A stretch of DNA of 64,000 bases from Pseudomonas guariconensis (GCF_900102675.1 NZ_FMYX01000010.1:157886-221885); one strand, 5' to 3'. Shown: positions 45,388-53,964, counted from the stretch's first letter. Made by a program: numbers and translations. The notes: generated by a model from the sequence alone, not told the origin.

Positions 45388-45774
45388 ATGCGCCGAGGTC
45401 CGATGTCACTGCTGCTTTGCCTGCTGTCGCTGTCCCCTTTCGCCATTGCCGAAGAACCACTGTCGTTGACTGCCGCTGCGCAGATCACCGAGCTGCAGCA
45501 ACGTCTGCAGGACAGTGAACAGCAACGCGCCGCGCTCAACCAGCAATTGCAAGACACCCAAAACGGGCAAGACAATACCCAGCTCGCACGCCTGCGCCAG
45601 GAAAACCAGCGCCTTAAGCTTTCGCTCAAGGAGCTGCAAGCCAGCGCCCCGGTACCGCTGCTCAGCGACCAGCAGTTATGGTTCGTGATCGGCTCGGCCG
45701 TTGCACTGTTTTCGGCTGTCTGCGGTATCTTAGCCAGTGGCGGACACAGAAGACGCCGTCAATGGTTGAATTGA
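45388..45774 (+). CDS. Hypothetical membrane-anchored coiled-coil protein
   Basis: Not firmly recognised. It is a 128-residue protein with a signal peptide (residues 1-21, ending AIA/EEP), a coiled coil (about 30-85, rich in Gln, Leu and Arg), a transmembrane helix (about 97-117) and a short basic cytoplasmic tail (GGHRRRRQWLN). The layout resembles the C-terminal half of YgiM-like proteins without the SH3 domain. It ends seven bases before the response regulator gene and is likely co-transcribed with it. Confidence 0.8.
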   Translation: MRRGPMSLLLCLLSLSPFAIAEEPLSLTAAAQITELQQRLQDSEQQRAALNQQLQDTQNGQDNTQLARLRQENQRLKLSLKELQASAPVPLLSDQQLWFVIGSAVALFSAVCGILASGGHRRRRQWLN

Positions 45775-45781
45775 GTGAGTC

Positions 45782-46459
45782 ATGAGCGAGCTGTTACTGA
45801 TTGATGATGACCAGGAACTCTGCGAGCTGCTCGGCAGTTGGCTGAGCCAGGAAGGGTTCGACGTACGTGCCTGCCACGATGGCCAGAGCGCGCGCCAAGC
45901 CTTGGCTGCCCATGCGCCGGCGGCCGTGGTGCTGGACGTGATGCTGCCTGATGGCAGTGGCCTGGAGCTGCTCAAGCAACTGCGCACCGAGCATGCGGAG
46001 TTGCCAGTGCTGATGCTGTCGGCCCGCGGCGAACCCCTGGACCGCATCCTGGGCCTGGAGCTGGGCGCCGACGACTACCTGGCCAAGCCCTGCGACCCAC
46101 GCGAGCTCACCGCCCGCCTGCGCGCGGTGCTGCGTCGCAGCCACCCGGCAGCCACCAGCACCCAGCTCGAAGTCGGCGACCTGACCTTCAGCCCTGCGCG
46201 GGGCGTGGTCAGTGTCGATGCTCGCGAAATGACCCTCACGCTTTCCGAAAGCCGCATTCTCGAGGCATTGCTGCGCCAGCCTGGCGACCCACTGGACAAA
46301 CAGGAACTGGCGCAGATCGCCCTGGGCCGCAAGCTGACCCTCTATGACCGCAGCCTGGACATGCACGTCAGCAACCTGCGCAAGAAAGTCGGCCCGCACC
46401 CTGATGGCCGACCTCGCATCGTTGCCCTGCGTAGCCGCGGTTACTACTACAGCCTGTAG
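45782..46459 (+). CDS. OmpR-family response regulator, CpxR-like
   Basis: A 225-residue regulator. The receiver domain has the acidic pocket DDD (8-10), phospho-acceptor D52 in VVLDVMLPDG, and K104 in the LAKP loop. The winged-helix DNA-binding domain occupies about 128-225 and ends LRSRGYYYSL. The LTLSESRILEALLRQPGD segment is CpxR-like. The partner kinase is probably the one at 47113, separated by a Spy/CpxP-like gene. Confidence 0.9.
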   Translation: MSELLLIDDDQELCELLGSWLSQEGFDVRACHDGQSARQALAAHAPAAVVLDVMLPDGSGLELLKQLRTEHAELPVLMLSARGEPLDRILGLELGADDYLAKPCDPRELTARLRAVLRRSHPAATSTQLEVGDLTFSPARGVVSVDAREMTLTLSESRILEALLRQPGDPLDKQELAQIALGRKLTLYDRSLDMHVSNLRKKVGPHPDGRPRIVALRSRGYYYSL

Positions 46460-46512
46460 CGGCAAGCGATGAGCTGCGAGAAGGCAGCCTCCCCACGGAT
46501 CTGTCTTGTAGT

Positions 46513-46527
46513 TTGCAGCTTGCAGCC
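46513..46527 (+). repeat. TTGCAGCTTGCAGCC repeat, copy 1
   Basis: A fifteen-base word found exactly again at 49133-49147. It is part of an imperfect palindrome whose other arm (CGGCAAGCGATGAGCTGCGAG) lies at about 46460-46481. It looks like an extragenic repeat family. Confidence 0.6.
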
Positions 46528-46532
46528 CAAGC

Positions 46533-46549
46533 CTTTACCAAGTCTTTAC
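46533..46549 (+). promoter_or_regulatory. CTTTAC direct repeat upstream of the Spy/CpxP-like gene
   Basis: CTTTAC at 46533-46538 and 46544-46549 are exact direct repeats 11 bases apart, one helical turn. The reverse complement reads GTAAA-N6-GTAAA, close to the CpxR box (GTAAA-N5-GTAAA). A possible -10 (TAGACT, 46582-46587) follows. It is a good candidate site for the CpxR-like regulator encoded just upstream. Confidence 0.65.
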
Positions 46550-46629
46550 GCTCACCTGACCGCCCTTGACCTTGCTTTCCCTAGACTGGGCTCATCCGGT
46601 AACCACCGGCCCATGAAAGGAGAAACACC

Positions 46630-47046
46630 ATGCGCAAGACCCTTATCGCTCTGATGTTCGCCGCCACCCTGCCGACCGTGGCCATGGCCATGCCCGAAGG
46701 CGGTCCGCACCACGGTGGCTGGCATCATCGCGGTGACGCGCCTTTCGCCCAACTGGACCTGAGCCGCGACCAGCGCCAGCAGATCGGCAAGCTGATGGGC
46801 GAGCAAATGAAGCACCGCCGCGACATCACCGAACGTTACATCGCCAAGCTGCCGGCTGCCGACCAGAAGGCCATGAAAGACGAGATCAAGGCCAGCCACG
46901 ACAAGACCCAGGCCGATATCCGCGCCTTGCTCAAGCCCGACCAGCAGAAGAAGTTCGACGAGTTGCAAAAGGAACGCGCCGCCCGCAAGGCCGAGTGGCA
47001 GGAGTTCCAGGCCTGGAAAGCTGAAAAAGGCACCAAGGCCCAGTAA
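46630..47046 (+). CDS. Spy/CpxP family periplasmic protein
   Basis: A 138-residue exported protein with a signal peptide cleaved after AMA (near residue 20). A His-rich stretch (HHGGWHHRG, 27-35) suggests metal binding. Two LTxxQ-like motifs are present (LDLSRDQRQQIGKL and LLKPDQQKKFDEL) within charged helices, as in CpxP and Spy. These proteins sense or chaperone misfolded periplasmic proteins and damp the kinase. It lies between the regulator and kinase genes, with a terminator after it. Confidence 0.9.
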   Translation: MRKTLIALMFAATLPTVAMAMPEGGPHHGGWHHRGDAPFAQLDLSRDQRQQIGKLMGEQMKHRRDITERYIAKLPAADQKAMKDEIKASHDKTQADIRALLKPDQQKKFDELQKERAARKAEWQEFQAWKAEKGTKAQ

Positions 47047-47061
47047 GCTGTCAGCCCTGCG

Positions 47062-47096
47062 CCCGACCCGCCTCCCGGCGGGCCGGGTTTTTCTTG
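47062..47096 (+). terminator. Terminator between the Spy-like and kinase genes
   Basis: CCCGACCCGCC pairs with GGCGGGCCGGG (one mismatch) and is followed by TTTTTCTT. It ends ten or more bases before the kinase ribosome site, so the kinase may be made at lower level than the Spy-like protein. Confidence 0.85.
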
Positions 47097-47112
47097 CTTT
47101 CAGGAGGTGCTC

Positions 47113-48444
47113 TTGCGGTCATTGTTCTGGCGCATCCTGGCCAGCTTCTGGCTGGCCATCGCCCTGGTCGCCGGCCTGTCGATCCTGCTTGGCCACATGC
47201 TCAACCAGGATGCCTGGATCCTCAGTCGCCATCCGGGCCTCAATACCCTGGCCAGCCGCTGGACCCAGCACTATGAGCAGGAAGGCCTGGAGTCTGCCCA
47301 GCGCTTTCTGGAACGGCGCAAGCACCGCTTTGGCATCGACGTGCAGGTGCTCAACGACAGTGGCGAGGCCGTGGTCCCGGGCACTTTCCCACGTCGCGCC
47401 GCCGCCTTCGAGGCCCGTCAGCACAATGACCAGCGCCGTCTGCCCTGGCGTCGCCTGACCCAGGAATACACCAGCCCGGACAGTGGCGAGACCTACCTGC
47501 TGATCTACCGCATTCCACATCCGGCGCTCAACGCCTGGCACCGCGAGAGCCTGCTGTGGCCGCTCAGCGCCTTGGGAATCGCCCTGGTGGTGCTGACGCT
47601 GTTCAGCCTGTTCGTCACGCTGTCGATCACCCGCCCGCTCAGCCGGCTGCGAGGGGCGGTACACGATCTGGGACAAACCAGCTACCAGCAGAACAGCCTG
47701 GCGCGACTGGCGGCCCGGCGTGACGAGTTCGGTGTACTGGCTAATGACTTCAACAAGATGGGCGCGCGGTTGCAAAGCCTGATCGGCAGCCAGCGGCAAC
47801 TGCTGCGCGATGTCTCCCACGAGCTGCGCTCACCCTTGGCGCGGCTGCGCATCGCCCTGGCCTTGGCCGAACGTGCCGAGCCTGAGCAGCGCCAGGCCCT
47901 ATGGCCGCGACTGACCCGTGAGTGCGATCGCCTGGAAGACCTGATCAGCGAAATCCTCGCCCTGGCCAGGGTCGACGCCGAGCAGTCCCATGCCGAGCCA
48001 GTGGACCTCAACGCCCTGCTGGGCAGCGTGCGCAAGGACGCCCAGCTCAGCGTCCCGGAGCAGGAAATACGCCTGGAGGCCACCCCGGGGCTCACCCTGC
48101 AAGGCTGGCCGACACTGATCGAGCGTGCCGTGGACAACCTGGTGCGCAATGCCTTGCGCTTCAACCCGCCAGGTCAGCCGATCGAGATCCATGCCGTTCG
48201 CGAGGCTGGGCGGATCGTACTGAGCGTACGTGACCATGGGCCCGGGGTGGCCGATGAGCACCTGGCGCAGTTGGGGGAGCCATTCTTCCGCGCTCCTGGG
48301 CAGGAAGCACCTGGGCACGGCCTGGGACTGGCCATCGCCCGACGGGCGGCGGAACGCCACGGCGGGAACCTAGTGCTAGGCAATCATCCGCAAGGCGGGT
48401 TTGTCGCGACGCTGGAGCTGCCCTGCGAGATGATTACCGACTGA
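47113..48444 (+). CDS. Sensor histidine kinase, CpxA-like
   Basis: A 443-residue inner-membrane kinase. Two helices (about 5-27 and 150-172) flank a periplasmic sensor region. HAMP (about 175-225), the phospho-acceptor box VSHELRSPLARLR, and the ATP domain (NLVRNALRF, DHGPGV, GHGLGLAIA) follow. The perfect AGGAGG at 47102-47107 fits a TTG start at 47113; GTG at 47107 would overlap that site. It is the likely partner of the CpxR-like regulator. Confidence 0.92.
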   Translation: MRSLFWRILASFWLAIALVAGLSILLGHMLNQDAWILSRHPGLNTLASRWTQHYEQEGLESAQRFLERRKHRFGIDVQVLNDSGEAVVPGTFPRRAAAFEARQHNDQRRLPWRRLTQEYTSPDSGETYLLIYRIPHPALNAWHRESLLWPLSALGIALVVLTLFSLFVTLSITRPLSRLRGAVHDLGQTSYQQNSLARLAARRDEFGVLANDFNKMGARLQSLIGSQRQLLRDVSHELRSPLARLRIALALAERAEPEQRQALWPRLTRECDRLEDLISEILALARVDAEQSHAEPVDLNALLGSVRKDAQLSVPEQEIRLEATPGLTLQGWPTLIERAVDNLVRNALRFNPPGQPIEIHAVREAGRIVLSVRDHGPGVADEHLAQLGEPFFRAPGQEAPGHGLGLAIARRAAERHGGNLVLGNHPQGGFVATLELPCEMITD

Positions 48445-48450
48445 AAGGAC

Positions 48451-48473
48451 CCAGGGCCGTGCAGCGGCCCTGG
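48451..48473. terminator. Hairpin between convergent kinase and nitroreductase genes
   Basis: CCAGGGCC and GGCCCTGG form an eight-pair perfect stem around a seven-base loop, six bases after the kinase stop. There is no T-run, so it is only a likely terminator. Confidence 0.55.
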
Positions 48474-48477
48474 TGAA

Positions 48478-49035
48478 TCACTCGCCCCAGGCGTTGACGA
48501 AGTCGGCGGTAGCCAGCACCGGAGCGGTCCGTGGCTCAGCCATGGGCGTGCCGACATACAGGTAGCCGATCAGCTCCTCGTTGTCGGCAAGCCCCAGGCC
48601 TTGGTGCACATGAGCATCGAACGCCATGTCGCCGGTACGCCACACAGCGCCGATCCCCTGGGCATGAGCGGCGATGAGAATGCCATGGGCAGCGCAACCG
48701 GCTGCAAGGCGTTGCTCGGACTTGGGCACCTTGAAGTGGTCCTGCAGGCGAGCCACCACCACGATCAGCAAAGGCGCACGCAGCGGCATGGCCCGCGCCT
48801 TGTCCAGCGCGGCCTGGCTGGCGTCGCCCTTCTTCTGTACCGCCTCGGCGAACAGCTCACCGAGCTTTTCACGAGCCGCACCCTCGATGGTCAGGAAGCG
48901 CCATGGGCGCAGCTGGCCATGGTCCGGGGCGCGCAAGGCCGACTGGAACAGCGCTTCGCGCTGGGCGGCATTGGGCGCCGGGTCGGTCAGGCGTGGCACG
49001 GAAACACGGTTGAGCAATGCGTCGAGAGCCTCCAT
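48478..49035 (-). CDS. Nitroreductase family protein (YdjA-like)
   Basis: FMN-dependent oxidoreductase of 185 residues. SALRAPDHGQLRPWRFLTIEG near the start, KVPKSEQRLAAGCAAHGILIAAHAQGIGAVWRTG in the middle, and the GYLYVGTP strand match the small YdjA-type nitroreductases. The natural substrate is unknown. It is divergent from trkH; the gap holds a repeat-type palindrome. Confidence 0.93.
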   Translation of the reverse strand: MEALDALLNRVSVPRLTDPAPNAAQREALFQSALRAPDHGQLRPWRFLTIEGAAREKLGELFAEAVQKKGDASQAALDKARAMPLRAPLLIVVVARLQDHFKVPKSEQRLAAGCAAHGILIAAHAQGIGAVWRTGDMAFDAHVHQGLGLADNEELIGYLYVGTPMAEPRTAPVLATADFVNAWGE

Positions 49036-49077
49036 GGGCTACCCTCCTGGCAGATTGAAAAAGTGCGGCCATTCTCA

Positions 49078-49155
49078 AGCTGCACGCCGCAAGCTGCAAG
49101 CCGCAAGAAAAACGTCCTCTCACGCTTACCGCTTGCAGCTTGCAGCCTGCCGCTT
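49078..49155. repeat. GCTTGCAGC-type extragenic palindrome, copy 2
   Basis: GCAAGCTGCAAGC at 49089-49101 is the exact reverse complement of GCTTGCAGCTTGC at 49131-49143, and similar words extend on both sides. It shares fifteen bases exactly with the copy near 46520. It fills most of the gap between the nitroreductase gene and trkH. Confidence 0.75.
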
Positions 49156-49194
49156 AAAATGGCGCCCTTTCCGTTTCGAGTCAGAGCAGATCAC

Positions 49195-50649
49195 ATGGCG
49201 TTGCCGACCTTAAGGATCATTGGTTTCATCATCGGCATCTTCCTGATCACCCTGGCGGTCAGCATGGTCGTGCCCATGACGACCCTGGTGGTCTTCGAAC
49301 GCACCAGCGACATGCCTTCGTTCCTCTGGTCGAGCCTGATCACCTTCATCGCCGGCCTGGCGCTGGTCGTTCAGGGGCGGCCAGAGCACGTCCACCTGCG
49401 CCCACGCGACATGTACCTGCTGACGGTCAGCAGTTGGTTGGTCGTGTGCGTGTTCGCCGCCCTGCCGTTCCTGTTGACCCAGCACATCAGCTACACCGAC
49501 GCTTTTTTCGAAAGCATGTCCGGCATCACCGCCACTGGCGCCACGGTGCTCAGCGGGCTCGACAACATGTCCCCAGGCATCCTGATGTGGCGCTCGATGC
49601 TGCACTGGCTCGGCGGCATCGGCTTCATCGGCATGGCGGTAGCGATCCTGCCGCTGCTGCGAATCGGTGGCATGCGCCTGTTCCAGACCGAATCCTCCGA
49701 CCGCTCTGAAAAGGTCATGCCGCGCTCGCACATGGTCGCCAAGTCGATCGTGGCGGTGTATGTCGGCATCACCGTGTTCGGCAGCCTGGCGTTCTGGTGG
49801 GCAGGCATGCGGCCGTTCGATGCCATCAACCATGCCATGTCGGCGATTTCCACCGGCGGGTTCTCCACCTCCGATCAGTCCCTGGCCAAGTGGGACATCC
49901 CAGCCGTGCACTGGGTGGCGGTGGTGGTGATGATCCTGGGCAGCGTGCCGTTTACCCTGTACGTGGCCACCTTGCGCGGTAACCGCAAGGCCTTGATCCG
50001 CGACCAGCAGGTCCAAGGCCTGCTCGGTTTGCTGGTGGCCACCTGGCTGGTACTGGGCACTTGGTACTGGGCCACCACCAATCTGCACTGGCTCGACGCC
50101 TTGCGCCATGTGGCGCTGAACGTCACGTCGGTGGTCACCACCACTGGGTTCGCCCTGGGCGACTACAGCTTGTGGGGCAACTTCTCGCTGATGCTGTTCT
50201 TCTACCTGGGCTTCATCGGGGGCTGCTCCGGCTCCACCGCCGGTGGCATCAAGATCTTCCGCTTCCAGGTCGCCTACATCCTGCTCAAGGCGAGCCTCAA
50301 CCAGTTGATCCACCCCCGCGCGGTCATCAAGCAAAAATACAACGGCCACCGTCTCGACGAAGAGATCGTGCGCTCGATCCTGACCTTCTCGTTCTTCTTC
50401 GCCGTCACCATCTGTGTCATCGCCCTGCTGCTGTCGTTGCTGGGCGTGGACTGGATGACCGCGCTGACCGGCGCCGCGGGCACCGTCTCCGGCGTCGGGC
50501 CGGGCCTGGGCGAGGTGATTGGCCCTGCGGGCAACTATGCGACCCTGCCGGATGCGGCCAAATGGATTCTTTCAGGCGGCATGCTGCTCGGCCGTCTGGA
50601 AATCATTACGGTGCTGGTGTTGTGCATGCCGGCGTTCTGGCGTCACTGA
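49195..50649 (+). CDS. trkH: TrkH family potassium uptake protein
   Basis: K+-translocating membrane subunit of 484 residues, acting with the cytoplasmic TrkA. Four pore loops with the filter glycines are visible: SGITATGATV, ISTGGFST, VTTTGFALG and TVSGVGPGLG. The start is ATG at 49195 (MALPTLRIIGF); the long frame upstream runs antisense to the nitroreductase gene and is rejected. The last 44 bases overlap the 3' end of the AraC-type gene on the other strand. Confidence 0.94.
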   Translation: MALPTLRIIGFIIGIFLITLAVSMVVPMTTLVVFERTSDMPSFLWSSLITFIAGLALVVQGRPEHVHLRPRDMYLLTVSSWLVVCVFAALPFLLTQHISYTDAFFESMSGITATGATVLSGLDNMSPGILMWRSMLHWLGGIGFIGMAVAILPLLRIGGMRLFQTESSDRSEKVMPRSHMVAKSIVAVYVGITVFGSLAFWWAGMRPFDAINHAMSAISTGGFSTSDQSLAKWDIPAVHWVAVVVMILGSVPFTLYVATLRGNRKALIRDQQVQGLLGLLVATWLVLGTWYWATTNLHWLDALRHVALNVTSVVTTTGFALGDYSLWGNFSLMLFFYLGFIGGCSGSTAGGIKIFRFQVAYILLKASLNQLIHPRAVIKQKYNGHRLDEEIVRSILTFSFFFAVTICVIALLLSLLGVDWMTALTGAAGTVSGVGPGLGEVIGPAGNYATLPDAAKWILSGGMLLGRLEIITVLVLCMPAFWRH

Positions 50650-51661
50650 CCGACTCTGCCTCAAGGCGGGCGCGATACTCGCTTGGGGTGACATCGAACC
50701 AGCGGCGGAACGCCCGGTAAAAGTTGCTCGGGTCGGCAAACCCCAGCAGGTAGGCGGTTTCCAGCAAAGTCATGCCGGGCTGGGCCAGGTACTGTTCGGC
50801 GAGTTCCCGGCGGGTGTCGTCGAGCAAGGTCTGGAAGCTGGTGCCCTCCTCCTGCAAGCGGCGCTGCAGGGTACGCTGGGACAGGTGCAACGCCTGGGCG
50901 AGGGTTTCGCGCTTGGGCTCACCCTGGGGCAGGACGCGACACAACACCTGGCGCACCCGATGAGTCACCCGGCTTTCCGAGAAGCGTGCCAGGTACTCCC
51001 CTGCGAATCGGTCGTGCAGCACGGCCATGGCCTCGTTGGCCGTCGGCAGCGGGGCCTCCATGTCCGCCCGCTCGAACACCAGCGCATCATGGGGCGCACC
51101 GAACACCAAAGGGGCATGGAACGCCGTCTTGTAGGGCTCGACGTTCTTCGGCTGTGGCCCTTGGATCAACACCCGGCGCGGCTGGATGGCACGCCCACTG
51201 AGCCAGGTGCACAAGGACAACGCGCAAGCCAGCGACGCCTCGGCGCTATGGCGGGTGGGAGGCAGGTGGTCGCCATGCACGGTCAGCACCAGCGCGTAAC
51301 CCTCCGGCTCCAGGCGAAAGCTCAGATCGGCGCTCTCGGCGATGATTCTCTGATAACGCACCAGGCGTTCGAATCCCTCGGCCAGGGTGCGGCTGGACAT
51401 CAGCGCATAACCCACCACATGGAACGATGCCGGACGCACCACCCGGGCCATGTTCAGGCCAATCGCCTCATTGCCCGAAAGCTCCACCGCCAGCTGCCAC
51501 AGGCGGGTCATGGCGTCCTGGGGAAAGCGCGCGTCAGGATCGTCCAGGGCCGCAAAATCCAGCCCGAGCTGCTTGAACATGGCCTGGCAATCGAGCCCTT
51601 CCAGCTCGAGCGCTTTGACAATCCCTGATGCCCAGCTGGCTGACGTGGTTCTCTCGCTCAT
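50606..51661 (-). CDS. AraC family transcriptional regulator
   Basis: A 351-residue regulator. The N-terminal part (about 15-205) is the arabinose-binding-like/dimerisation domain found in OruR/ArgR-type pseudomonad regulators. The C-terminal double helix-turn-helix (about 230-330) contains LALSQRTLQRRLQEEG-like and LLGFADPSNFYRAFRRWFDVTPSEYRA segments. About 20 residues extend beyond the family end and create the overlap with trkH. The ligand and targets are unknown. Confidence 0.9.
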   Translation of the reverse strand: MSERTTSASWASGIVKALELEGLDCQAMFKQLGLDFAALDDPDARFPQDAMTRLWQLAVELSGNEAIGLNMARVVRPASFHVVGYALMSSRTLAEGFERLVRYQRIIAESADLSFRLEPEGYALVLTVHGDHLPPTRHSAEASLACALSLCTWLSGRAIQPRRVLIQGPQPKNVEPYKTAFHAPLVFGAPHDALVFERADMEAPLPTANEAMAVLHDRFAGEYLARFSESRVTHRVRQVLCRVLPQGEPKRETLAQALHLSQRTLQRRLQEEGTSFQTLLDDTRRELAEQYLAQPGMTLLETAYLLGFADPSNFYRAFRRWFDVTPSEYRARLEAESVSDARTPACTTPAP

Positions 51662-51816
51662 GGCAGGCTTCTTGTGCTGACCGCTTCATGCGGCGAATCG
51701 AAAAGATACTCAATTGGCGCCTTTGGTCACTGGCCGGCTCCGACAATCACTCTAGACTCGATTCAGGCTCCGCGCCGTGTATCTGTTCACAACGCGAACC
51801 TGACGGGAGTACTGCC

Positions 51817-52128
51817 ATGACCCCTACCGCACATTTTCGAAGTTTTGCCGAGTTCTACCCCTATTACCTGGGCGAACACAGCAACCCCACTTGCCGCCGC
51901 CTGCACTTCGTCGGCACCAGCCTGGTCATCGCCCTGCTCGCCTACACCTTCGCCAGCGGGCGCTGGCAACTACTGCTGGTCGTACCCTTTGCCGGGTATG
52001 GCTTTGCCTGGATCGGTCATTTCTTTTTCGAGAAGAATCGCCCGGCCACTTTCAGCCATCCGCTGTACAGCCTGCTGGGCGACTTCGCCATGTTCCGCGA
52101 TATCCTGCGCGGCAAGATCAGCCTCTAA
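51817..52128 (+). CDS. Mpo1-like (DUF962) membrane protein
   Basis: A 103-residue protein with two to three membrane segments. The motif HSNPTCRRLHFVGT near residues 20-33 and GYGFAWIGHFFFEKNRPATF near 60-80 carry the histidines conserved in DUF962. Yeast Mpo1 of this family is an iron-dependent dioxygenase acting on 2-hydroxy fatty acids; the same activity here is inference. ATG at 51817 has a GGGAG site. Confidence 0.9.
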   Translation: MTPTAHFRSFAEFYPYYLGEHSNPTCRRLHFVGTSLVIALLAYTFASGRWQLLLVVPFAGYGFAWIGHFFFEKNRPATFSHPLYSLLGDFAMFRDILRGKISL

Positions 52129-52133
52129 GGCAG

Positions 52134-52946
52134 CTAGGCCGTCTCACGTAGCGCGGCCAAGCGCTCGGCCTCGCGGGCCTGGGCATCGGCCAGGCGATAG
52201 AGTTCGATCTGCCCATCCCAGTGCTCGATCAGCGCCGTGCATGACTCCACCCAGTCGCCGCAATTGAGGTATTGCACCTCTCCTACCTGGCGAATCTCGG
52301 CGTGATGGATATGACCGCAGACAACGCCGTGCAAGCCCCGCCGGGTGCATTCGTGGGCGATGGCATCTTCGAAGTCACTGATGAAGTTCACCGCCCCCTT
52401 GACCTTGTGCTTGAGGTACGCCGACAGCGACCAGTAGCCGTAGCCATAGCGGGCCCGCCACTGGTTGAGCCAACGGTTGAGCACCAAGGTGAATTCATAG
52501 GCCCGATCACCCAGGAACGCCAGCCAGCGATGGTAGCGAGTAATCACATCGAACTGGTCGCCATGGATCACCAGCAGGCGCCGGCCATCGGCGGTCAAGT
52601 GTTCGGCCTCGTCCACCAATTGGATGTTACCCAGGATCAACTTGGAGTAGCGCCGCAGGAATTCGTCGTGGTTGCCAGTGACATAGATGACCTCGGTGCC
52701 GCGTTTGCTCAGGGTGAGCAACCGACGGATGACATTGGTATGGGCCTGGGGCCAGTAGATGCCACCGCGCAGCTTCCAGCCATCGATAATGTCCCCGACC
52801 AGGTAGATGCGGTCGGCCTGGTACCCCTTGAGAAACTGCGACAAGTGTTCGGCCTGGCAATCGCGGGTACCTAAGTGCACATCGGAAATCCACAAGGTGC
52901 GCACGCGTTGCTTGCGCGACGGGCGGGCGAGTTCGGCATGGGTCAT
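52134..52946 (-). CDS. LpxH-like UDP-2,3-diacylglucosamine diphosphatase family phosphoesterase
   Basis: A 270-residue calcineurin-type phosphoesterase. Metal motifs are WISDVHLG (residues 19-26), GDIIDGW, TGNHDE, VIHGDQFD and GHIHHA. Its length and the YEFTLVLNRWLNQWRARYGYGYWSLSAYLKHKVK insert match the larger LpxH-like group rather than canonical LpxH, so lipid A synthesis is not assured. ATG at 52946 is preceded by AGGAG; the longer frame is rejected. Confidence 0.88.
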   Translation of the reverse strand: MTHAELARPSRKQRVRTLWISDVHLGTRDCQAEHLSQFLKGYQADRIYLVGDIIDGWKLRGGIYWPQAHTNVIRRLLTLSKRGTEVIYVTGNHDEFLRRYSKLILGNIQLVDEAEHLTADGRRLLVIHGDQFDVITRYHRWLAFLGDRAYEFTLVLNRWLNQWRARYGYGYWSLSAYLKHKVKGAVNFISDFEDAIAHECTRRGLHGVVCGHIHHAEIRQVGEVQYLNCGDWVESCTALIEHWDGQIELYRLADAQAREAERLAALRETA

Positions 52947-53199
52947 GGGCAGGCTCCTGCGCTGTTTGCTGGAGACTGGCAGTTGCGGATGACAGGTTGG
53001 TGGCAGCGGCGTGACGGATTCCCCGGGCAACAGCCCGGTGTGTACACTAGGGCTCGAATGCAATGTGTTCACGAAACGGAGCGGGCAAGCGCAGCGTATT
53101 AGCGTATACGAGCATTCCAAACCCCGTTTCAACGCAGTGTGGGCGAGTGCGGATACATTTCGCACAGAGCCTAGCGCCCTGCCCCGCGAGGAAGCTCCC

Positions 53200-53964
53200 A
53201 TGACCGCCGGCCCGATCCTCTCCCTGCGCCACTACCGCCACGACCTGATTGCCCACAGTCACGACCATTCACAACTGGTGTTTGGCCTGGGCGGCCGCCT
53301 GGATTTCGAGGTGCAGGGCCATGGCGCTTTAGTCCAGCGCCAGGGCCTGATGGTGGTGCCAGCCGGCGCACATCACACCTGCGGCAGTCCATCCGGCAGC
53401 GACTGCCTGGTGCTGGATGTTCCTGATGAACACTGGTTGTACGAGCAATTGGGCCGCCACGCCGATGCCAGCCGCCGCCTGCTGGATCGTCCAGGCCCTC
53501 TGAGCCTGGACAGCCGGCAGCAACAGTTGGTCGACTGGCTCGCCAGCAGCCCGGTGGATGACCCCTTGATCGCCCAGCAGGGCGCAGTCCTGCTGCTGGC
53601 CAGCCTCAACGCGCACACCCTGCCGGCGAGCGTCCAGCGGCGCCTGCCCTACGCGGCATTCGATGCGCACATCGAGCAGCACGCGGCCCACCCGCTGCAG
53701 GTGGCCGACCTGGCACGCCTGGCCGGTTTGTCCAGCGCCCGCCTGCATGCGCGCTTCGCCAGCGAATGCGCGATGACGCCGATGGACTACATCCGCCAGC
53801 GGCGATTGCTCAAGGCGCGACGTTTGCTGCAGCAGACCTGCCTGCCGATCGGCGAAATTGCCGCGCAGGTCGGTTACAGTTCCCAGAGTGCGTTTTCTGC
53901 CGCCATGCTGCGCGACTTCGGCCGCTCGCCCATGGCCTTGCGCCGCGAGCCTGGCGACAACTGA
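53200..53964 (+). CDS. AraC family transcriptional regulator with N-terminal cupin
   Basis: A 254-residue regulator. Residues 1-95 form a cupin-like sensor (HSHDHSQLVFGLGG, VVPAGAHHTCG), and the C-terminal two helix-turn-helix motifs span about 155-250 (VADLARLAGLSSARLHARFASE, IGEIAAQVGYSSQSAFSAAMLRDFG). A GAGGAA site precedes ATG at 53200. The next gene, an EamA exporter 146 bases downstream on the same strand, is its likely target. Confidence 0.9.
   Translation: MTAGPILSLRHYRHDLIAHSHDHSQLVFGLGGRLDFEVQGHGALVQRQGLMVVPAGAHHTCGSPSGSDCLVLDVPDEHWLYEQLGRHADASRRLLDRPGPLSLDSRQQQLVDWLASSPVDDPLIAQQGAVLLLASLNAHTLPASVQRRLPYAAFDAHIEQHAAHPLQVADLARLAGLSSARLHARFASECAMTPMDYIRQRRLLKARRLLQQTCLPIGEIAAQVGYSSQSAFSAAMLRDFGRSPMALRREPGDN

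Noticed and set aside
48601..49194. Upstream extension of the TrkH frame
   Set aside because: Runs antisense through the nitroreductase gene; the family start and the gap before it support ATG 49195.
49210..50349. A 379-residue minus-strand frame opposite trkH
   Set aside because: Shadow frame with no motif.
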